A stretch of 64,000 bases of DNA from Pedobacter insulae (GCF_900113525.1 NZ_FOPP01000001.1:496001-560000), one strand, 5' to 3'. Counted from the stretch's first letter, positions 9,062 to 18,903 are shown. Made by a program: numbers and translations. The notes: a model not told the origin generated them from the sequence alone.

Positions 9062-10303
9062 TAGCAAATCTTCATCTTCTTCGCCTAGGTTTAATTGAAT
9101 ATTATCGTTTCCGGAAATCCCCTCAATCGATCCACGAATGTGAGCCGCATTGAGCAATACTTTTTCCAGTTGTTTCTCTCTGCTCTTCCATAGTCGTTCC
9201 ATTGCATCACGTTCGCGCTGAATAGATAACTTCATGCTCATAAAGCCTTCACGGATAGCCTTCCATTGTTCTGAAAATTCATTGCCATTTAAATAATCAT
9301 ACAACATGTGCATTTTATCACCCTTATTCTCTTGAGATTTTGCCGCTCCAAATAGCTTTACAATGCCATCTCTAAGAATGTAAGAAACTGCTTTAACTTC
9401 ATCGAAAGAACAAATCCAAACGCCGTCTCTTTCACCAAAACAATCCATTCCTTTCGGATAACATTGTGTTACGATTACTGCTACATCTACGCCCATTCCA
9501 CGCATATCTTTTTTCAATTTTTCAATCCATTCCATTGAAAAATCTTTGGTGCGTTTACTTTCGTAGATAATTTTGCCGCATTCTTGACCAAATTGGTTTC
9601 GCACAACATGCACGCAATCAGCTCCACGTACACCTTTTCCAACCTCTTCCACTACATCGAAGGGAAATGTATTGCGTAGTAATTCTTCTAAAATTAATTC
9701 TTGCACTTCGCCTTGTAACTGCATAGAGCCCTGTTCGGCTTTGCGTTTCATTTCTTCTGCAAGCTTCTTCTGGTCGTCCAATTGCTTTTCTAATTCTTTA
9801 ACTCTCAATTGATGTTCAGTTTCTTTAATGCTATTTTTTTCTAGCTCTTGCTTGCGAACTTGTTGAACTAGCTCTTCGCGTTGCTCTTGTAATTTGCGCT
9901 GTATGCTCAATTCTAATTCAGCCTCACGATTTTTGATCTCTTGTTCTTTTTTTAAAAAGTCGATCTCTTTGCTTCTCGCAAGTTTGAGTTTTTCTTCATT
10001 TTCTTTATTGGCATCAGCGAGCATCTTTAATTTGTTTTCGAAATCTGCGGTAATGGTTTTGCGCAAATTTTCTGTCATTGATGTTTGTAACGCAGCTTTT
10101 TCTTTCGCTAGTTTTTGCTCGAATGCTAACTCCTGCTGTTTCCTTTGTTGTTCAAACTCGGCAGTTTTTTTTTGAAACTCTTCCTCTTTTGCCTTGGTGA
10201 AAGAAACCATTTTCTCTCTTAAATCCTGTTTATATTCTTCGGCCATTACTTCTTCTATTGGAAAAGTATGGTTACAACTAGGGCATTTTATTTCTGTAGA
10301 CAT
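9053..10303 (-). CDS. DUF2130 coiled-coil protein with zinc-ribbon-like N-terminus
   Basis: 416 aa. Residues 1-20 hold a CPSCNHTF motif, half of a possible zinc ribbon. Residues about 25-205 are a long, very charged coiled coil rich in Glu, Lys and Gln. The C-terminal DUF2130 part (VQELILEELLRNTFPFD onward) carries IIYESKRTKDFSMEWIEKLK, reminiscent of the restriction-endonuclease-like fold proposed for this family (family knowledge, not shown here). The role is not established. It is transcribed alone; the start faces the MFS gene across a 105-bp shared upstream region. Confidence 0.88.
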   Translation of the reverse strand: MSTEIKCPSCNHTFPIEEVMAEEYKQDLREKMVSFTKAKEEEFQKKTAEFEQQRKQQELAFEQKLAKEKAALQTSMTENLRKTITADFENKLKMLADANKENEEKLKLARSKEIDFLKKEQEIKNREAELELSIQRKLQEQREELVQQVRKQELEKNSIKETEHQLRVKELEKQLDDQKKLAEEMKRKAEQGSMQLQGEVQELILEELLRNTFPFDVVEEVGKGVRGADCVHVVRNQFGQECGKIIYESKRTKDFSMEWIEKLKKDMRGMGVDVAVIVTQCYPKGMDCFGERDGVWICSFDEVKAVSYILRDGIVKLFGAAKSQENKGDKMHMLYDYLNGNEFSEQWKAIREGFMSMKLSIQRERDAMERLWKSREKQLEKVLLNAAHIRGSIEGISGNDNIQLNLGEEDEDLLLE

Positions 10304-10382
10304 AAATGATGGGGTTGAAGCTTAATAGCTGGGCGACATCAAAAATACAGAAATTATAGATAGGATTTTACAGGCAATTGTC

Positions 10383-10390
10383 TATTTTTG
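10383..10390 (+). promoter_or_regulatory. -7 promoter box of the MFS transporter gene
   Basis: TATTTTTG matches TAnnTTTG and ends 18 bp before ATG 10409. It argues against the upstream TTG at 10388 as the start codon. No clear -33 box is seen. Confidence 0.5.
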
Positions 10391-10408
10391 ATTGCCCATT
10401 CAAACCTG

Positions 10409-11644
10409 ATGTTCCGACAAATTTTTAATGCCTACAAAACCTCCTTTACGGGTTTAAGTAGAGAGACTTGGCTGCTTAGCATTGTTATTTTAATTAACCG
10501 ATGTGGTTATATGGCAGTGCCGTTTATGGGTTTATATCTTACCCAGTCCTTACACCGCTCCATTTCCGATGCTGGTATTGTTATCTCCTTATTTGGGGCA
10601 GGTGCATTTTTAGGTTCTGCAGCAGGAGGAAAATTAACGGATATGTTTGGCTTTAGGCCGATACAGATATTGGCCGCTATCATTGGTGGAGCATTATTTT
10701 TAGCATTTTCTCAAATGAGTAATTTCACTTCCCTTTGCATACTTTCATTCTTGATCAGCTTTTTCTACGATGCCTTTCGTCCGGCAAACTTCGCTGCAGT
10801 TGCGGCGTATGCTAAGCCTGGTCAGGAAACGCGTGCGTATTCTTTAAATCGTTTAGCAACAAATATTGGCTTTTCCTTTGGTATAACAATTGGGGGATTA
10901 ATAGCATCTTTTAACTATAGGTTGCTATTTATAGTTGATGGGGTGGTGAGCATTTTTGTGGGTATTGCGATTTTATTACTCCTTCCGAAAGTAAAAGGTT
11001 ATAGAAAAGCAGTAAAAGAAAAATTGGCAGGCATGGTAGTGCGTAAACCGTGGGAAGATATTTTATTTATAAAATTCTTATTATTGACCACCATTTTTAC
11101 GACTTGCTTTTTCTTGATGTTTAGGGTTGTTCCGGTATTTTTTAAAGAGGAATGGCATATCAACGAGGCAACGATTGGGCTTATATTGGGCGTAAATGGG
11201 CTTCTTATCGCGCTCCTCGAAATGGTGATGATCAGCAAATTGGAAAACAAAAGATCACCAGTTTTTTATATTGTGACGGGCGTTGTAATCGTAGGATTTT
11301 CATTTGCACTATTAATGGTTCCAAAGGCCTTACCCATAGCTGTTGGCTTGGTTAGCGTAATCTGTTTTACTTTCGGCGAAATGTTTTCAATTCCTTTCAT
11401 TAACACATTTGTGATTAAGCGAAGTAACGAATTTAATAGGGGGCAATATGCTGCGGGCTATATGATGTGCTGGTCGGTTGCGCAAGTGGTTGCTCCCTGG
11501 GCTGGGTTTCAAATTGCAGAGAGTTATGGTTACAATAGCCTATTTGTGGGCATATCTGTTATGCTCTTTGCTTGTGCCTATGGCTATAGTGCTTTAAATT
11601 TCAAGGAGGAAGACACAACGAAGGCATTAGCATCTGCTGAATAA
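10409..11644 (+). CDS. Major facilitator superfamily (MFS) transporter
   Basis: 411 aa from ATG 10409. About twelve hydrophobic segments are visible, with a cytoplasmic loop GGKLTDMFGFRP between segments 2 and 3 (the MFS GxxxDRxGRRP-type motif) and a central charged loop (KGYRKAVKEKLAGM). It resembles MdtH/YdeE-like drug-efflux or small-molecule exporters of the 12-TM class, but no substrate can be assigned. It is divergent from the DUF2130 gene and followed by a receiver protein after 49 bp. Confidence 0.9.
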   Translation: MFRQIFNAYKTSFTGLSRETWLLSIVILINRCGYMAVPFMGLYLTQSLHRSISDAGIVISLFGAGAFLGSAAGGKLTDMFGFRPIQILAAIIGGALFLAFSQMSNFTSLCILSFLISFFYDAFRPANFAAVAAYAKPGQETRAYSLNRLATNIGFSFGITIGGLIASFNYRLLFIVDGVVSIFVGIAILLLLPKVKGYRKAVKEKLAGMVVRKPWEDILFIKFLLLTTIFTTCFFLMFRVVPVFFKEEWHINEATIGLILGVNGLLIALLEMVMISKLENKRSPVFYIVTGVVIVGFSFALLMVPKALPIAVGLVSVICFTFGEMFSIPFINTFVIKRSNEFNRGQYAAGYMMCWSVAQVVAPWAGFQIAESYGYNSLFVGISVMLFACAYGYSALNFKEEDTTKALASAE

Positions 11645-11693
11645 AAGTGATTGACCTTCAAACAATAACTTCCATAATTTGTTGAGATATGAT

Positions 11694-12053
11694 ATGAAAA
11701 AACGCATACACATTTTAGAGGATGATAAAGACATTGGTTATATCATCGAATTTTTATTGAAGGATGAGGGCTACGACCTACAGCTTTCTTCATCATTTAA
11801 AGAAATGAAAAAGAAGTTAAAAGATTCTATTCCTGATCTTTTTATATTGGATGTAATGTTGCCTGATGGGAACGGAATTGAGATCTGTCATGATCTGAAA
11901 AATGATATGTTTACAAAACATATTCCAGTAATCGTTATGTCGGCCAATATTAGAAGCAAACAAATGAGTGAAATGGCTGCACCAGATGACTACATTAGTA
12001 AGCCGTTCGATCTGGATGATATAGAAAATAGGATAAAAAAGCTTTTAGCTTAG
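11694..12053 (+). CDS. Single-domain response regulator (receiver only)
   Basis: 119 aa from ATG 11694; a TTG at 11679 in the same frame is less likely. It is a complete receiver domain without output domain: acidic pair LEDDKD near residue 8, phospho-acceptor in FILDVMLPDG, Thr/Ser position VIVMSAN, and the KPFD lysine motif. Proteins of this kind act as phosphotransfer intermediates or by protein contact. A hybrid kinase with its own receiver is encoded about 1.8 kb downstream, but pairing is only an inference from proximity. Confidence 0.9.
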   Translation: MKKRIHILEDDKDIGYIIEFLLKDEGYDLQLSSSFKEMKKKLKDSIPDLFILDVMLPDGNGIEICHDLKNDMFTKHIPVIVMSANIRSKQMSEMAAPDDYISKPFDLDDIENRIKKLLA

Positions 12054-12196
12054 TATTTTGGTTGTTATCGGAAGAAATTAGTAATTTTTGCTCATATTCG
12101 CGTGCTGAAGACTTTAGTTTAAGCATTTGAGAAAGCTAAAAATAATAATAAAACATCAGGTAAACCGTTCTTCTTCATTAACACACAATATCATAT

Positions 12197-13777
12197 ATGA
12201 ATTATCATTCTATTAAGAAAATAATTGCACTCTCAATTCTTGGTGCATTATCCTTTTTTGCCTCTGCGCAGAAACCCAATTGGCAAAATTTAGACCTTAA
12301 AGCAGACACCACCTTTGGTATTAGTACTGAAAAAGCTTATAAAGAACTTTTAAAAGGGAAAAAATCGACACCTGTTCTGGTTGCTGTTTTGGATGGGGGC
12401 GTAGATTTAAACCATGAAGATTTAAAGCGCATAATCTGGACAAATAAGAAAGAAGTTGCTGGCAACGGAATCGATGACGATAAGAACGGTTATAAGGACG
12501 ATTTACACGGTTGGAATTTTTTAGGAGGACCAACCGGTTCAATTGAGCATGAAACGCTAGAGCTAACCCGATTGGTGCGAAGAGACAATATACGTTTCGC
12601 TGGTCTTACGGCCGAAACTGTCCCGGCAAAAGATAAAGCTGATTACGACCTCTTTATTCAGAATAGAGCGAAATTTGAGCAAGATTTAGTTACTGCAAGA
12701 AGCAATTATGCTGGGGTTTCGGGTTTTAAAGGTGCTTTAGATCCAGTCATCAAAAAAATTGGAAAAGAAAACCCAACGCTTAAGGATGTAGAGGACTTTC
12801 AGCCACAGGGAGAAAGAGAAACTCGGGTAAAGGAAGCTTTGAAGGATATTTTAAAGGATATGGATTTCAAAACATTTTATGAAACCCAAATTGTAGAAGG
12901 TGTGAAATACTATGGCGACCAAATAAATTATAACTACAATATAGATTTTGACCCGCGCAAAATTGTAGGTGATGATCCAAATAATAGTCAGGAGCGTTTT
13001 TATGGCAATAACGATGTAAAAGGTCCTGATGCTTCACATGGATCACACGTTGCCGGAATTATTGCTGCCGATCGTACCAATACCTTAGGAATTAAGGGTG
13101 TTGCGGATAATGTATTTATTATGGGCGTTCGAAATACCCCAAATGGTGATGAACGTGATAAGGATGTTGCCAATGCCATTAGATATGCTACTGATAATGG
13201 TGCGAAAGTTATTAATATGAGCTTTGGAAAATCTTACTCCCAAGATAAATCAATCGTAGACGAGGCTGTAAAATACGCAGTTAGTAAAGACGTATTATTG
13301 GTGCAGGCCGCAGGTAATGAGAATAAGGATATTGATGTAAATGCTAATTTTCCATCAAGAAAATACTTAAATGGGGAGGTGGCAAGTTCGTATATTACTG
13401 TAGGGGCATCAGGCTTTGTAGATGATGAAACCTTAAAAGCTGATTTTTCTAATTTCGGTAAAACCAATGTCGACGTTTTTGCTCCGGGGGTAAACATCAA
13501 TTCAACTACGCCAGAAAACAATTATAAATTAGAAAATGGCACAAGTATGGCTGCTCCTGTTGTGACTGGTTTAGCGGCGTTGATTCGTTCCTATTACCCC
13601 AAATTAACTGCAGTACAAGTAAAAGAAATTATCTTGAAATCCGTTGTAAAAGTTGGTCATAACATTACTTACTTAAAAGATGGAGCGCCGGTTAGTGTAC
13701 CTTTTTCGGAACTTTGTGTGACGGGCGGGATCGTGAATGCATACAATGCATTAAAGTTAGCAGCGACCTATAAATAA
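12197..13777 (+). CDS. Secreted S8 family serine peptidase (subtilase)
   Basis: 526 aa with a signal peptide (IIALSILGALSFFASAQ). The catalytic triad is visible: Asp near residue 66 in VAVLDGGVDLNHEDL, His near 281 in HGSHVAGI, and Ser near 450 in NGTSMAAPVVTGL. The oxyanion Asn lies in AAGNEN. An unusually long insert of about 200 residues, largely helical and charged, separates Asp from His; this resembles other Bacteroidota subtilases. No C-terminal sorting domain is seen. It is probably periplasmic or outer-membrane associated. A terminator follows. Confidence 0.92.
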   Translation: MNYHSIKKIIALSILGALSFFASAQKPNWQNLDLKADTTFGISTEKAYKELLKGKKSTPVLVAVLDGGVDLNHEDLKRIIWTNKKEVAGNGIDDDKNGYKDDLHGWNFLGGPTGSIEHETLELTRLVRRDNIRFAGLTAETVPAKDKADYDLFIQNRAKFEQDLVTARSNYAGVSGFKGALDPVIKKIGKENPTLKDVEDFQPQGERETRVKEALKDILKDMDFKTFYETQIVEGVKYYGDQINYNYNIDFDPRKIVGDDPNNSQERFYGNNDVKGPDASHGSHVAGIIAADRTNTLGIKGVADNVFIMGVRNTPNGDERDKDVANAIRYATDNGAKVINMSFGKSYSQDKSIVDEAVKYAVSKDVLLVQAAGNENKDIDVNANFPSRKYLNGEVASSYITVGASGFVDDETLKADFSNFGKTNVDVFAPGVNINSTTPENNYKLENGTSMAAPVVTGLAALIRSYYPKLTAVQVKEIILKSVVKVGHNITYLKDGAPVSVPFSELCVTGGIVNAYNALKLAATYK

Positions 13778-13790
13778 TTTAGTGAAAATG

Positions 13791-13827
13791 CCTAATTTTA
13801 AGTCGTCGTTAAGATTAGGTGTTTTTT
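13791..13827 (+). terminator. Terminator after the S8 peptidase gene
   Basis: CCTAAT and TTAA in the left arm pair with TTAA and ATTAGG, with one mismatch, around a TCGTCG-containing loop; a T run at 13822-13827 follows. The T run ends one base before the ATG of the histidine kinase gene. Confidence 0.7.
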
Positions 13828-13828
13828 C

Positions 13829-16192
13829 ATGATGTTTAGTATTGCATACTATCCCATTTTTTTAATCTTTTTTAGCTTATTCACCGGTTTTGTGGCCGAC
13901 GATAAGCCACTGGCAAAAAATGGTGTTTTAGATCTCCGTAACCAATCAGTCAATAAGTCGATAGCCCTTTCAGGCGAGTGGAAATTTTACTGGAAACAAT
14001 TAATTATTCCTACGGATAACACAAAGGCGCAAATCGTTCCTTTCCCGTTAAAATGGAATGATTTAACTATAGACGGAAAGAAGTTGCCTGCATTTGGTTA
14101 TGCTACCTACGAACTGAAGTTATTGCTGCCCAAAACCGAAGAAAGTCTGCGTATCGCCGTGTCGGATGTATATTGTTCCTATCAGTTATTTTTAAATGGC
14201 AAATTGGTTGCAGCGAATGGCAAGGTAGCCGATAATCTTAAAGATTTTAAACCTCATTGGCAATATAGGGCGTTTGACATTCCCGTAGGTACTGACACTG
14301 CGAATCTGGTATTACAGATTGCTAATTTTGTACACTCCAAAGGCGGTATAAAAGATCCTATCTTTATCGGAAAATCTAGTGATGTTGTATTAGCTCGTAG
14401 TAGGGCAGGAGCCATAGATTTACTCTTAACCGGCTGTTTATTCATGGGCGGTCTCTTCTTTTTAGGCCTGTATCTTTTAGGCAATAGAGATAAAGCAATT
14501 TTGCTTTTTTCGTTATACTCCATTGTTTATTGTTACCGTATTATGGGGGTGAGTAACTACGTTCTCCACACCATTATACCTGATGCCAGCTGGTATGTGA
14601 TGGTTCATTTAGAATACGTCAGTTTATTTGTTGCAATCGGATTGTTTGGGCTTTATACCCGTTATTTATATCCTAAAGATGTCAATAAAAAGGTTGTTAA
14701 CGTAATTTCTGCGCTATGTCTGATTTTTAGCTTGGCTACTTTAATCTTACCATCCTATTATTTTACACAGTTAATTGATCCGTTTTTGGTAGTTACTGTA
14801 TTTTGTATCGTTTACACCCTTTATATCTACGGCGTAGCCTATCGAAGGAAAAGACCGGGTTCGGTTTACGCTTTAATGAGTTCTGTAGCTTTAATGTTTA
14901 CCTTCGGATTAACTCTTTTAAACTATTGGGGGATTGTTCCCGTGCTTCAATTACTTAGTTTTGGAGGGTATGTAAGTTTTTTCTTTCTGCAGTCATTGAT
15001 CCTATCCCATAGAGTTTCCTTTCAATTAAAAAAGGCAAAAGAGCAGGCAGAGCAGGGTCTTTTGGCGAAGAGTGAGTTTTTAAGCACTATGAGCCATGAA
15101 ATTCGGACTCCTCTTAATTCGGTTATTGGATTGAGCCATCTTTTATTAAAGAATAACCCTCGAAAAGATCAAGCCGAACATTTGGATATTATGTTGTTTT
15201 CTGCTAACAATTTATTGGGAATTGTAAATGACATATTGGATTATAATAAAATAGAGGCTGGGAAAATAGATCTTGATTATACTGAAATTGATATAGTTGC
15301 GATTGTTAGAAATATCGTTGCGGGGTTACAGGCTCATGCCCAAGAGAAAAATATTGATTTGACTTTAAAAGTAGATCCTAACCTAACTTGCAAAGTTCTG
15401 GGAGATCCGACCAGGATATTTCAGGTTATTACCAATTTAACGCATAATGCGATTAAATTTACCAACACAGGCTACGTAGCAGTAAGTTTAGTGGTGGTAC
15501 ATCAGACAGCGCAGGATGTTTCTGTAAAAATTGCGGTAAAAGATACTGGAATTGGGATTTCAAAAGAGAAACAATCTATTATATTTGAACGATTTACGCA
15601 AGCTGATTCTTCTACTTCAAGAAGTTTTGGTGGAACAGGTTTAGGTTTAGCTATTTCAAAAAGAATTTTGGATTTACAAGGTGCTTCTTTAAAGGTGTCG
15701 AGTGAAGAGGGAAAGGGCTCTATCTTTTATTTTGTTCAAAGTTTTAAAAAAACGGCCAGCAAGTTAGATTCTGTCAATGTAAAGAGCAACTCGTCTGAAG
15801 CTGAAGAAAAACCGTTTAAGGGTATTTCGATTTTATTAGTTGAGGATAATACAATTAATGTAATGGTGGCGCGTAGTTTTCTGGAAAATTGGGGTGCTGA
15901 AGTTGATGTTGCCAGCGATGGGGTTATGGCATTAGATAAGCTTGATGTAAATCGCCATCAGATCGTGTTGATGGATCTGAATATGCCGGTGATGGATGGT
16001 TATGAGGCTTCAAAGAAAGTTAGGGAGTTAAATACAAATATCCCTATTATAGCATTGACGGCCAATCTGAGAAAAGATATAGAAGCAAAAATTGCTGAAC
16101 TGGCGATTAATGATGTCATTGTAAAACCTTTTTTACCTGATGAACTTTACCAAAAGGTAAAAAAGTATGCCATTGATTATTATAGTAATTAA
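13829..16192 (+). CDS. Hybrid sensor histidine kinase (7TM-type sensor, kinase, receiver)
   Basis: 787 aa. A signal peptide is followed by a jelly-roll-like extracellular domain (about 35-190; [11 protein letters not shown] resembles 7TMR-DISMED2), then seven transmembrane segments (about 196-400, 7TMR-DISM), a coiled linker, HisKA ([13 protein letters not shown], His near 423), HATPase (N box [11 protein letters not shown]1 DTGIGI, F box FERFTQ, G2 [10 protein letters not shown]) and a C-terminal receiver (Asp near 716 in [14 protein letters not shown] lysine). The sensor type is thought to bind carbohydrates. No output regulator is adjacent; the receiver may pass phosphate to an Hpt protein elsewhere. 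Its stop shares TTAA with the convergent gene. Confidence 0.93.
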   Translation: MMFSIAYYPIFLIFFSLFTGFVADDKPLAKNGVLDLRNQSVNKSIALSGEWKFYWKQLIIPTDNTKAQIVPFPLKWNDLTIDGKKLPAFGYATYELKLLLPKTEESLRIAVSDVYCSYQLFLNGKLVAANGKVADNLKDFKPHWQYRAFDIPVGTDTANLVLQIANFVHSKGGIKDPIFIGKSSDVVLARSRAGAIDLLLTGCLFMGGLFFLGLYLLGNRDKAILLFSLYSIVYCYRIMGVSNYVLHTIIPDASWYVMVHLEYVSLFVAIGLFGLYTRYLYPKDVNKKVVNVISALCLIFSLATLILPSYYFTQLIDPFLVVTVFCIVYTLYIYGVAYRRKRPGSVYALMSSVALMFTFGLTLLNYWGIVPVLQLLSFGGYVSFFFLQSLILSHRVSFQLKKAKEQAEQGLLAKSEFLSTMSHEIRTPLNSVIGLSHLLLKNNPRKDQAEHLDIMLFSANNLLGIVNDILDYNKIEAGKIDLDYTEIDIVAIVRNIVAGLQAHAQEKNIDLTLKVDPNLTCKVLGDPTRIFQVITNLTHNAIKFTNTGYVAVSLVVVHQTAQDVSVKIAVKDTGIGISKEKQSIIFERFTQADSSTSRSFGGTGLGLAISKRILDLQGASLKVSSEEGKGSIFYFVQSFKKTASKLDSVNVKSNSSEAEEKPFKGISILLVEDNTINVMVARSFLENWGAEVDVASDGVMALDKLDVNRHQIVLMDLNMPVMDGYEASKKVRELNTNIPIIALTANLRKDIEAKIAELAINDVIVKPFLPDELYQKVKKYAIDYYSN

Positions 16193-16488
16193 CCTGGCAT
16201 TAATACCTGATATATTTCTGCATAAAGTAAACCGCTTCCTCCACCATAATGGGTAACAACGGGTAGCGCTGGATATAGCTGAGACAGTGTTTCTATCAGT
16301 TGTGTTTCTTTTTCAATGCCGGCACCTAACAGCACCAATTTAAAATTGGTGCTGTTCAGTTCCCTCAATGCTTCGTCATTTGTGAAAGCAATTGTGGCCT
16401 CCCAAATACCGTTCTTATTAATTAGTCGTTCAATAGTCTCCATTATAGTCCGGTTGGAACCTATTATTAAAATTTGGGCTAATGACAT
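16189..16488 (-). CDS. Small receiver-like protein lacking the phospho-acceptor Asp
   Basis: 99 aa. The pattern [20 protein letters not shown], then [13 protein letters not shown], then [10 protein letters not shown] follows the beta-alpha order of a receiver domain, but the position of the phospho-Asp is Gly (VLLGAG) and the acidic pair at strand 1 is missing. It is probably a pseudo-receiver or an unrelated Rossmann-like protein. It lies 9 bp downstream of the pirin gene on the same strand, so it may be its operon partner. Its stop codon overlaps that of the hybrid kinase by 4 bp. Function unknown. Confidence 0.65.
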   Translation of the reverse strand: MSLAQILIIGSNRTIMETIERLINKNGIWEATIAFTNDEALRELNSTNFKLVLLGAGIEKETQLIETLSQLYPALPVVTHYGGGSGLLYAEIYQVLMPG

Positions 16489-16497
16489 TGCTATAGT

Positions 16498-17214
16498 TTA
16501 AAATTCCATTGGTACTTCCATCAGCAAGAATTCTGCATCAACAACCGCTTTGATGTCTAATGAATCAATTTCCCAAACGCCAAAGCCGTCGCGGGTTTCT
16601 AAAAGCTGTCCGTTTACTGTTATTTGTCCTTTAAGTACAAAAATGTACACTCCGTTTCCTTGCTGATGTAACTGATATGTTTGACTGTAGTTGGTATCGA
16701 AATACGCTAGATTAAACCAGGCATTTTGATAGATCCAAACCCCTTCGTCATCTTTATCTGGCGACAATATTTGAATAAATTCATTTCTTTTAGTCTGGTT
16801 TTCTAGTAAAATCTGGTCGTATCTAGGGGTTACATTTCTTTGGTTTGGAAATAACCATATTTGTAAAAATTTGGCGGGATTATTTTTATCTGAATTATAT
16901 TCGGAATGAAAGATCCCAGTTCCTGCACTCATTACTTGTATTTCGCCCGCTTTAATGGTAGCTGTATTTCCCATGCTATCTTTGTGCTGTAACTCGCCCT
17001 CCAAAGGAATAGAGATAATTTCCATGTTGTCATGCGGATGTTCGCCAAAGCCCATGCCACCTGTTACAATATCATCGTTTAGGACTCTTAGTGCACCGAA
17101 ATTAACTCTGTCAGGATTATAATATCCAGCGAAGCTGAAACTCTGATAACTTTTTAACCAGCCGTGATCTGCCACCCCTCGGGTGTTGGCTTTATGCAAT
17201 ACTGTTTGTGCCAT
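16498..17214 (-). CDS. Pirin family protein
   Basis: 238 aa from ATG at 17214; the longer frame from 17247 is rejected because a TAnnTTTG box lies at 17236-17243. It is a bicupin: GFGEHPHDNMEIISIPLEG carries the His-x-His and later Glu metal ligands of pirins, followed by GELQHKDSMGN and AGTGIFHSEYN. Bacterial pirins of this type (YhaK/YhhW-like) have quercetin 2,3-dioxygenase activity or act as redox-sensitive regulators; which applies here cannot be told. It is divergent from the DAC-fold gene, sharing a 92-bp upstream region. Confidence 0.9.
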   Translation of the reverse strand: MAQTVLHKANTRGVADHGWLKSYQSFSFAGYYNPDRVNFGALRVLNDDIVTGGMGFGEHPHDNMEIISIPLEGELQHKDSMGNTATIKAGEIQVMSAGTGIFHSEYNSDKNNPAKFLQIWLFPNQRNVTPRYDQILLENQTKRNEFIQILSPDKDDEGVWIYQNAWFNLAYFDTNYSQTYQLHQQGNGVYIFVLKGQITVNGQLLETRDGFGVWEIDSLDIKAVVDAEFLLMEVPMEF

Positions 17215-17235
17215 TATTTTTATTTTTTGTTGATA

Positions 17236-17243
17236 CAAATTTA
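17236..17243 (-). promoter_or_regulatory. -7 promoter box of the pirin gene
   Basis: Read on the minus strand the bases are TAAATTTG, a match to TAnnTTTG, 21 bp upstream of the ATG at 17214. No clear -33 element is visible. Confidence 0.45.
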
Positions 17244-17306
17244 GCATACAAGCAAATGTTGCGCATTGATGTAAGATAAGTAATTTTTATCCCTTAACTT
17301 AGTGAA

Positions 17307-18449
17307 ATGGTAAATAGAGCAACCTATCAGGCTGCAAAATTGGTAGCGACAAAAGTAGAGGCGCATTTTGCAAAACATTTGGCTGAGGCTAATGCTAAAG
17401 GTGAAATTGACTTGGCTCCCCAGCCTCCGGCAAGGGTAGTTGAGGCTATTTTGGATGCTGCTTTTTGGTCGAGTTTACGCAAAGAAGAAGGACATTCTCC
17501 AAAAATATCCATCGCTTTTTTGCCGCCAGAGCAAGCCGGAAAACCACTGTTATTTAATCAAACGTTGAAGTTGAATCCCACTATTTTAACAAAATTGGCT
17601 CCAGGGGTTGAGCGTGGAGGTATACATATCGGCGTTTGGCATGATGGATACAACCTTCACATTTGGGGTACTACAATAAGTATTCCTAACTACTGTTTTG
17701 TTGTCGACGTATCAGAACCAGGGCTTTTGGTTATTAAGCACAGAAGAATTTATGGTTTTGGAAAATATACGAATGTAGCAGTTTTAAAAGGTGATCAGAT
17801 TAAAATTGTTGAAGAGAAAAGTGCTGGAAATCCCCATTGTCCTCCCATGCTTTTATCGTTACTCGATTTAACAGCACATTCTTATTGGAATGATTCCGCA
17901 AATATTCTTATTCAATTAGCTGTTTCTATGCGGGCACACGGAAGAGGGGGCGCAGTACTGGTTGTGCCACAACAATCTGCAACGTGGAAGCAATCTATTA
18001 TTCAACCCGTAAGCTATTCGCTTGAACCTTCTTATAAAGGTTTAGCAGATCTAGTAAGTAAAGACAGGCCTGACGCTAGTGAGATATTCTGGCAAAGTGC
18101 CCTGAAACGGGAGGTAGATCATTTAGCCGGTTTAACCGCCATTGACGGAGCTACAGTACTTACGGACACATTCGAACTATTGGCTTTTGGAGCGAAAACG
18201 GGAAGGGCTAACAGTAGTGCACACATTCAAGAAATATCATTCTCTGAGCCAATAATGGGTGGTGATGCCGTAGTGATACATCCTGCTAAGACCGGGGGAA
18301 CGAGACATCTTTCAGCAGCGCAATTTGTATTCGACCAAAGAGATGCTCATGCTTTGGTGGCTTCCCAAGACGGCCATTTTACGATTTACAATTGGTCTCC
18401 GCACTTACAAATGGTGCAAGCTTATCGTATTGATACCTTGTTATTGTAA
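17307..18449 (+). CDS. DAC-fold protein (DACNV-type, possible diadenylate cyclase)
   Basis: 380 aa, no signal peptide or membrane segment. The C-terminal half matches the diadenylate cyclase (DisA_N) pattern: IDGATVLT near residue 280 corresponds to the DGA motif, and GGTRHLSAAQF near 331-341 to the GTRHRAA motif, followed by DAHALVASQDGHFTIY as in DAC domains (DAIVVVVSEETG). The third residue of the RHR motif is Leu, so ATP binding may be altered. The N-terminal half (1 to about 190) resembles the putative sensor domain named DACNV (recalled family name, not searched). If active it would make c-di-AMP in the cytoplasm. It is divergent from pirin. A classical CdaA is also encoded in this window (43259-44050). 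Confidence 0.75.
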   Translation: MVNRATYQAAKLVATKVEAHFAKHLAEANAKGEIDLAPQPPARVVEAILDAAFWSSLRKEEGHSPKISIAFLPPEQAGKPLLFNQTLKLNPTILTKLAPGVERGGIHIGVWHDGYNLHIWGTTISIPNYCFVVDVSEPGLLVIKHRRIYGFGKYTNVAVLKGDQIKIVEEKSAGNPHCPPMLLSLLDLTAHSYWNDSANILIQLAVSMRAHGRGGAVLVVPQQSATWKQSIIQPVSYSLEPSYKGLADLVSKDRPDASEIFWQSALKREVDHLAGLTAIDGATVLTDTFELLAFGAKTGRANSSAHIQEISFSEPIMGGDAVVIHPAKTGGTRHLSAAQFVFDQRDAHALVASQDGHFTIYNWSPHLQMVQAYRIDTLLL

Positions 18450-18450
18450 A

Positions 18451-18699
18451 TTAGGAAAAAAGTAAAGCAGCAGCTATTGTAATTCCGAATAATATTGCCA
18501 TTACGATCCGGTCGGCTATGATCCGGTCACTTTTTTTCGAGGCCCTGGCTTTTTGTATTTCCCATTGTCTAACATAGGGAAATAAGATGCTTTGTACTTT
18601 AATAATCATAGGTAGATGATTTTGTAAATATTTTACATCAAAACTTAAGCCAATGGTTAACAGTAGGTTAAAATAACCATCGATTTGATCAATATACAT
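18451..18699 (-). CDS. Small hypothetical membrane protein
   Basis: 82 aa from an ATG. The first 60 residues are amphipathic with a basic stretch (EIQKARASKKSDR), and the last 20 residues (IVMAILFGITIAAALLFS) form one transmembrane helix, so it would be a C-tail-anchored protein. The stop lies 2 bp from the stop of the convergent DAC-fold gene. I do not recognise a family. It could be a chance ORF, but the start and helix make it plausible. Confidence 0.5.
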   Translation of the reverse strand: MYIDQIDGYFNLLLTIGLSFDVKYLQNHLPMIIKVQSILFPYVRQWEIQKARASKKSDRIIADRIVMAILFGITIAAALLFS

Positions 18700-18858
18700 C
18701 TTTTAGGAGTGAACTAATAATTTAGCAGGTAATTGTCTGCCAACCCACTAACTTGAGTGACTAGATTTTTGCACAGTCCCCCGTATCAACATTACTTAAG
18801 GCTAGATAAAATTATTCTATCTGATTATCAATTAGTTATGTGATTTTAATATATTATT

Positions 18859-18903
18859 ATAGTACTATGTATTGCATAATACTATATGAAACATATATCT
18901 TTG
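18859..18903 (+). promoter_or_regulatory. padR-like operon promoter with flanking inverted repeat (operator candidate)
   Basis: TATCTTTG at 18896-18903 is a -7 box, with TTG at 18872-18874 as a possible -33 (spacing 21). ATAGTACTAT at 18859-18868 and ATACTATAT at 18879-18887 flank the -33 box and form an inverted repeat (ATAGTA/TACTAT). The -7 box ends 4 bp before ATG 18908, so the transcript would be leaderless. Autoregulation by the PadR protein is inferred. Confidence 0.6.
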
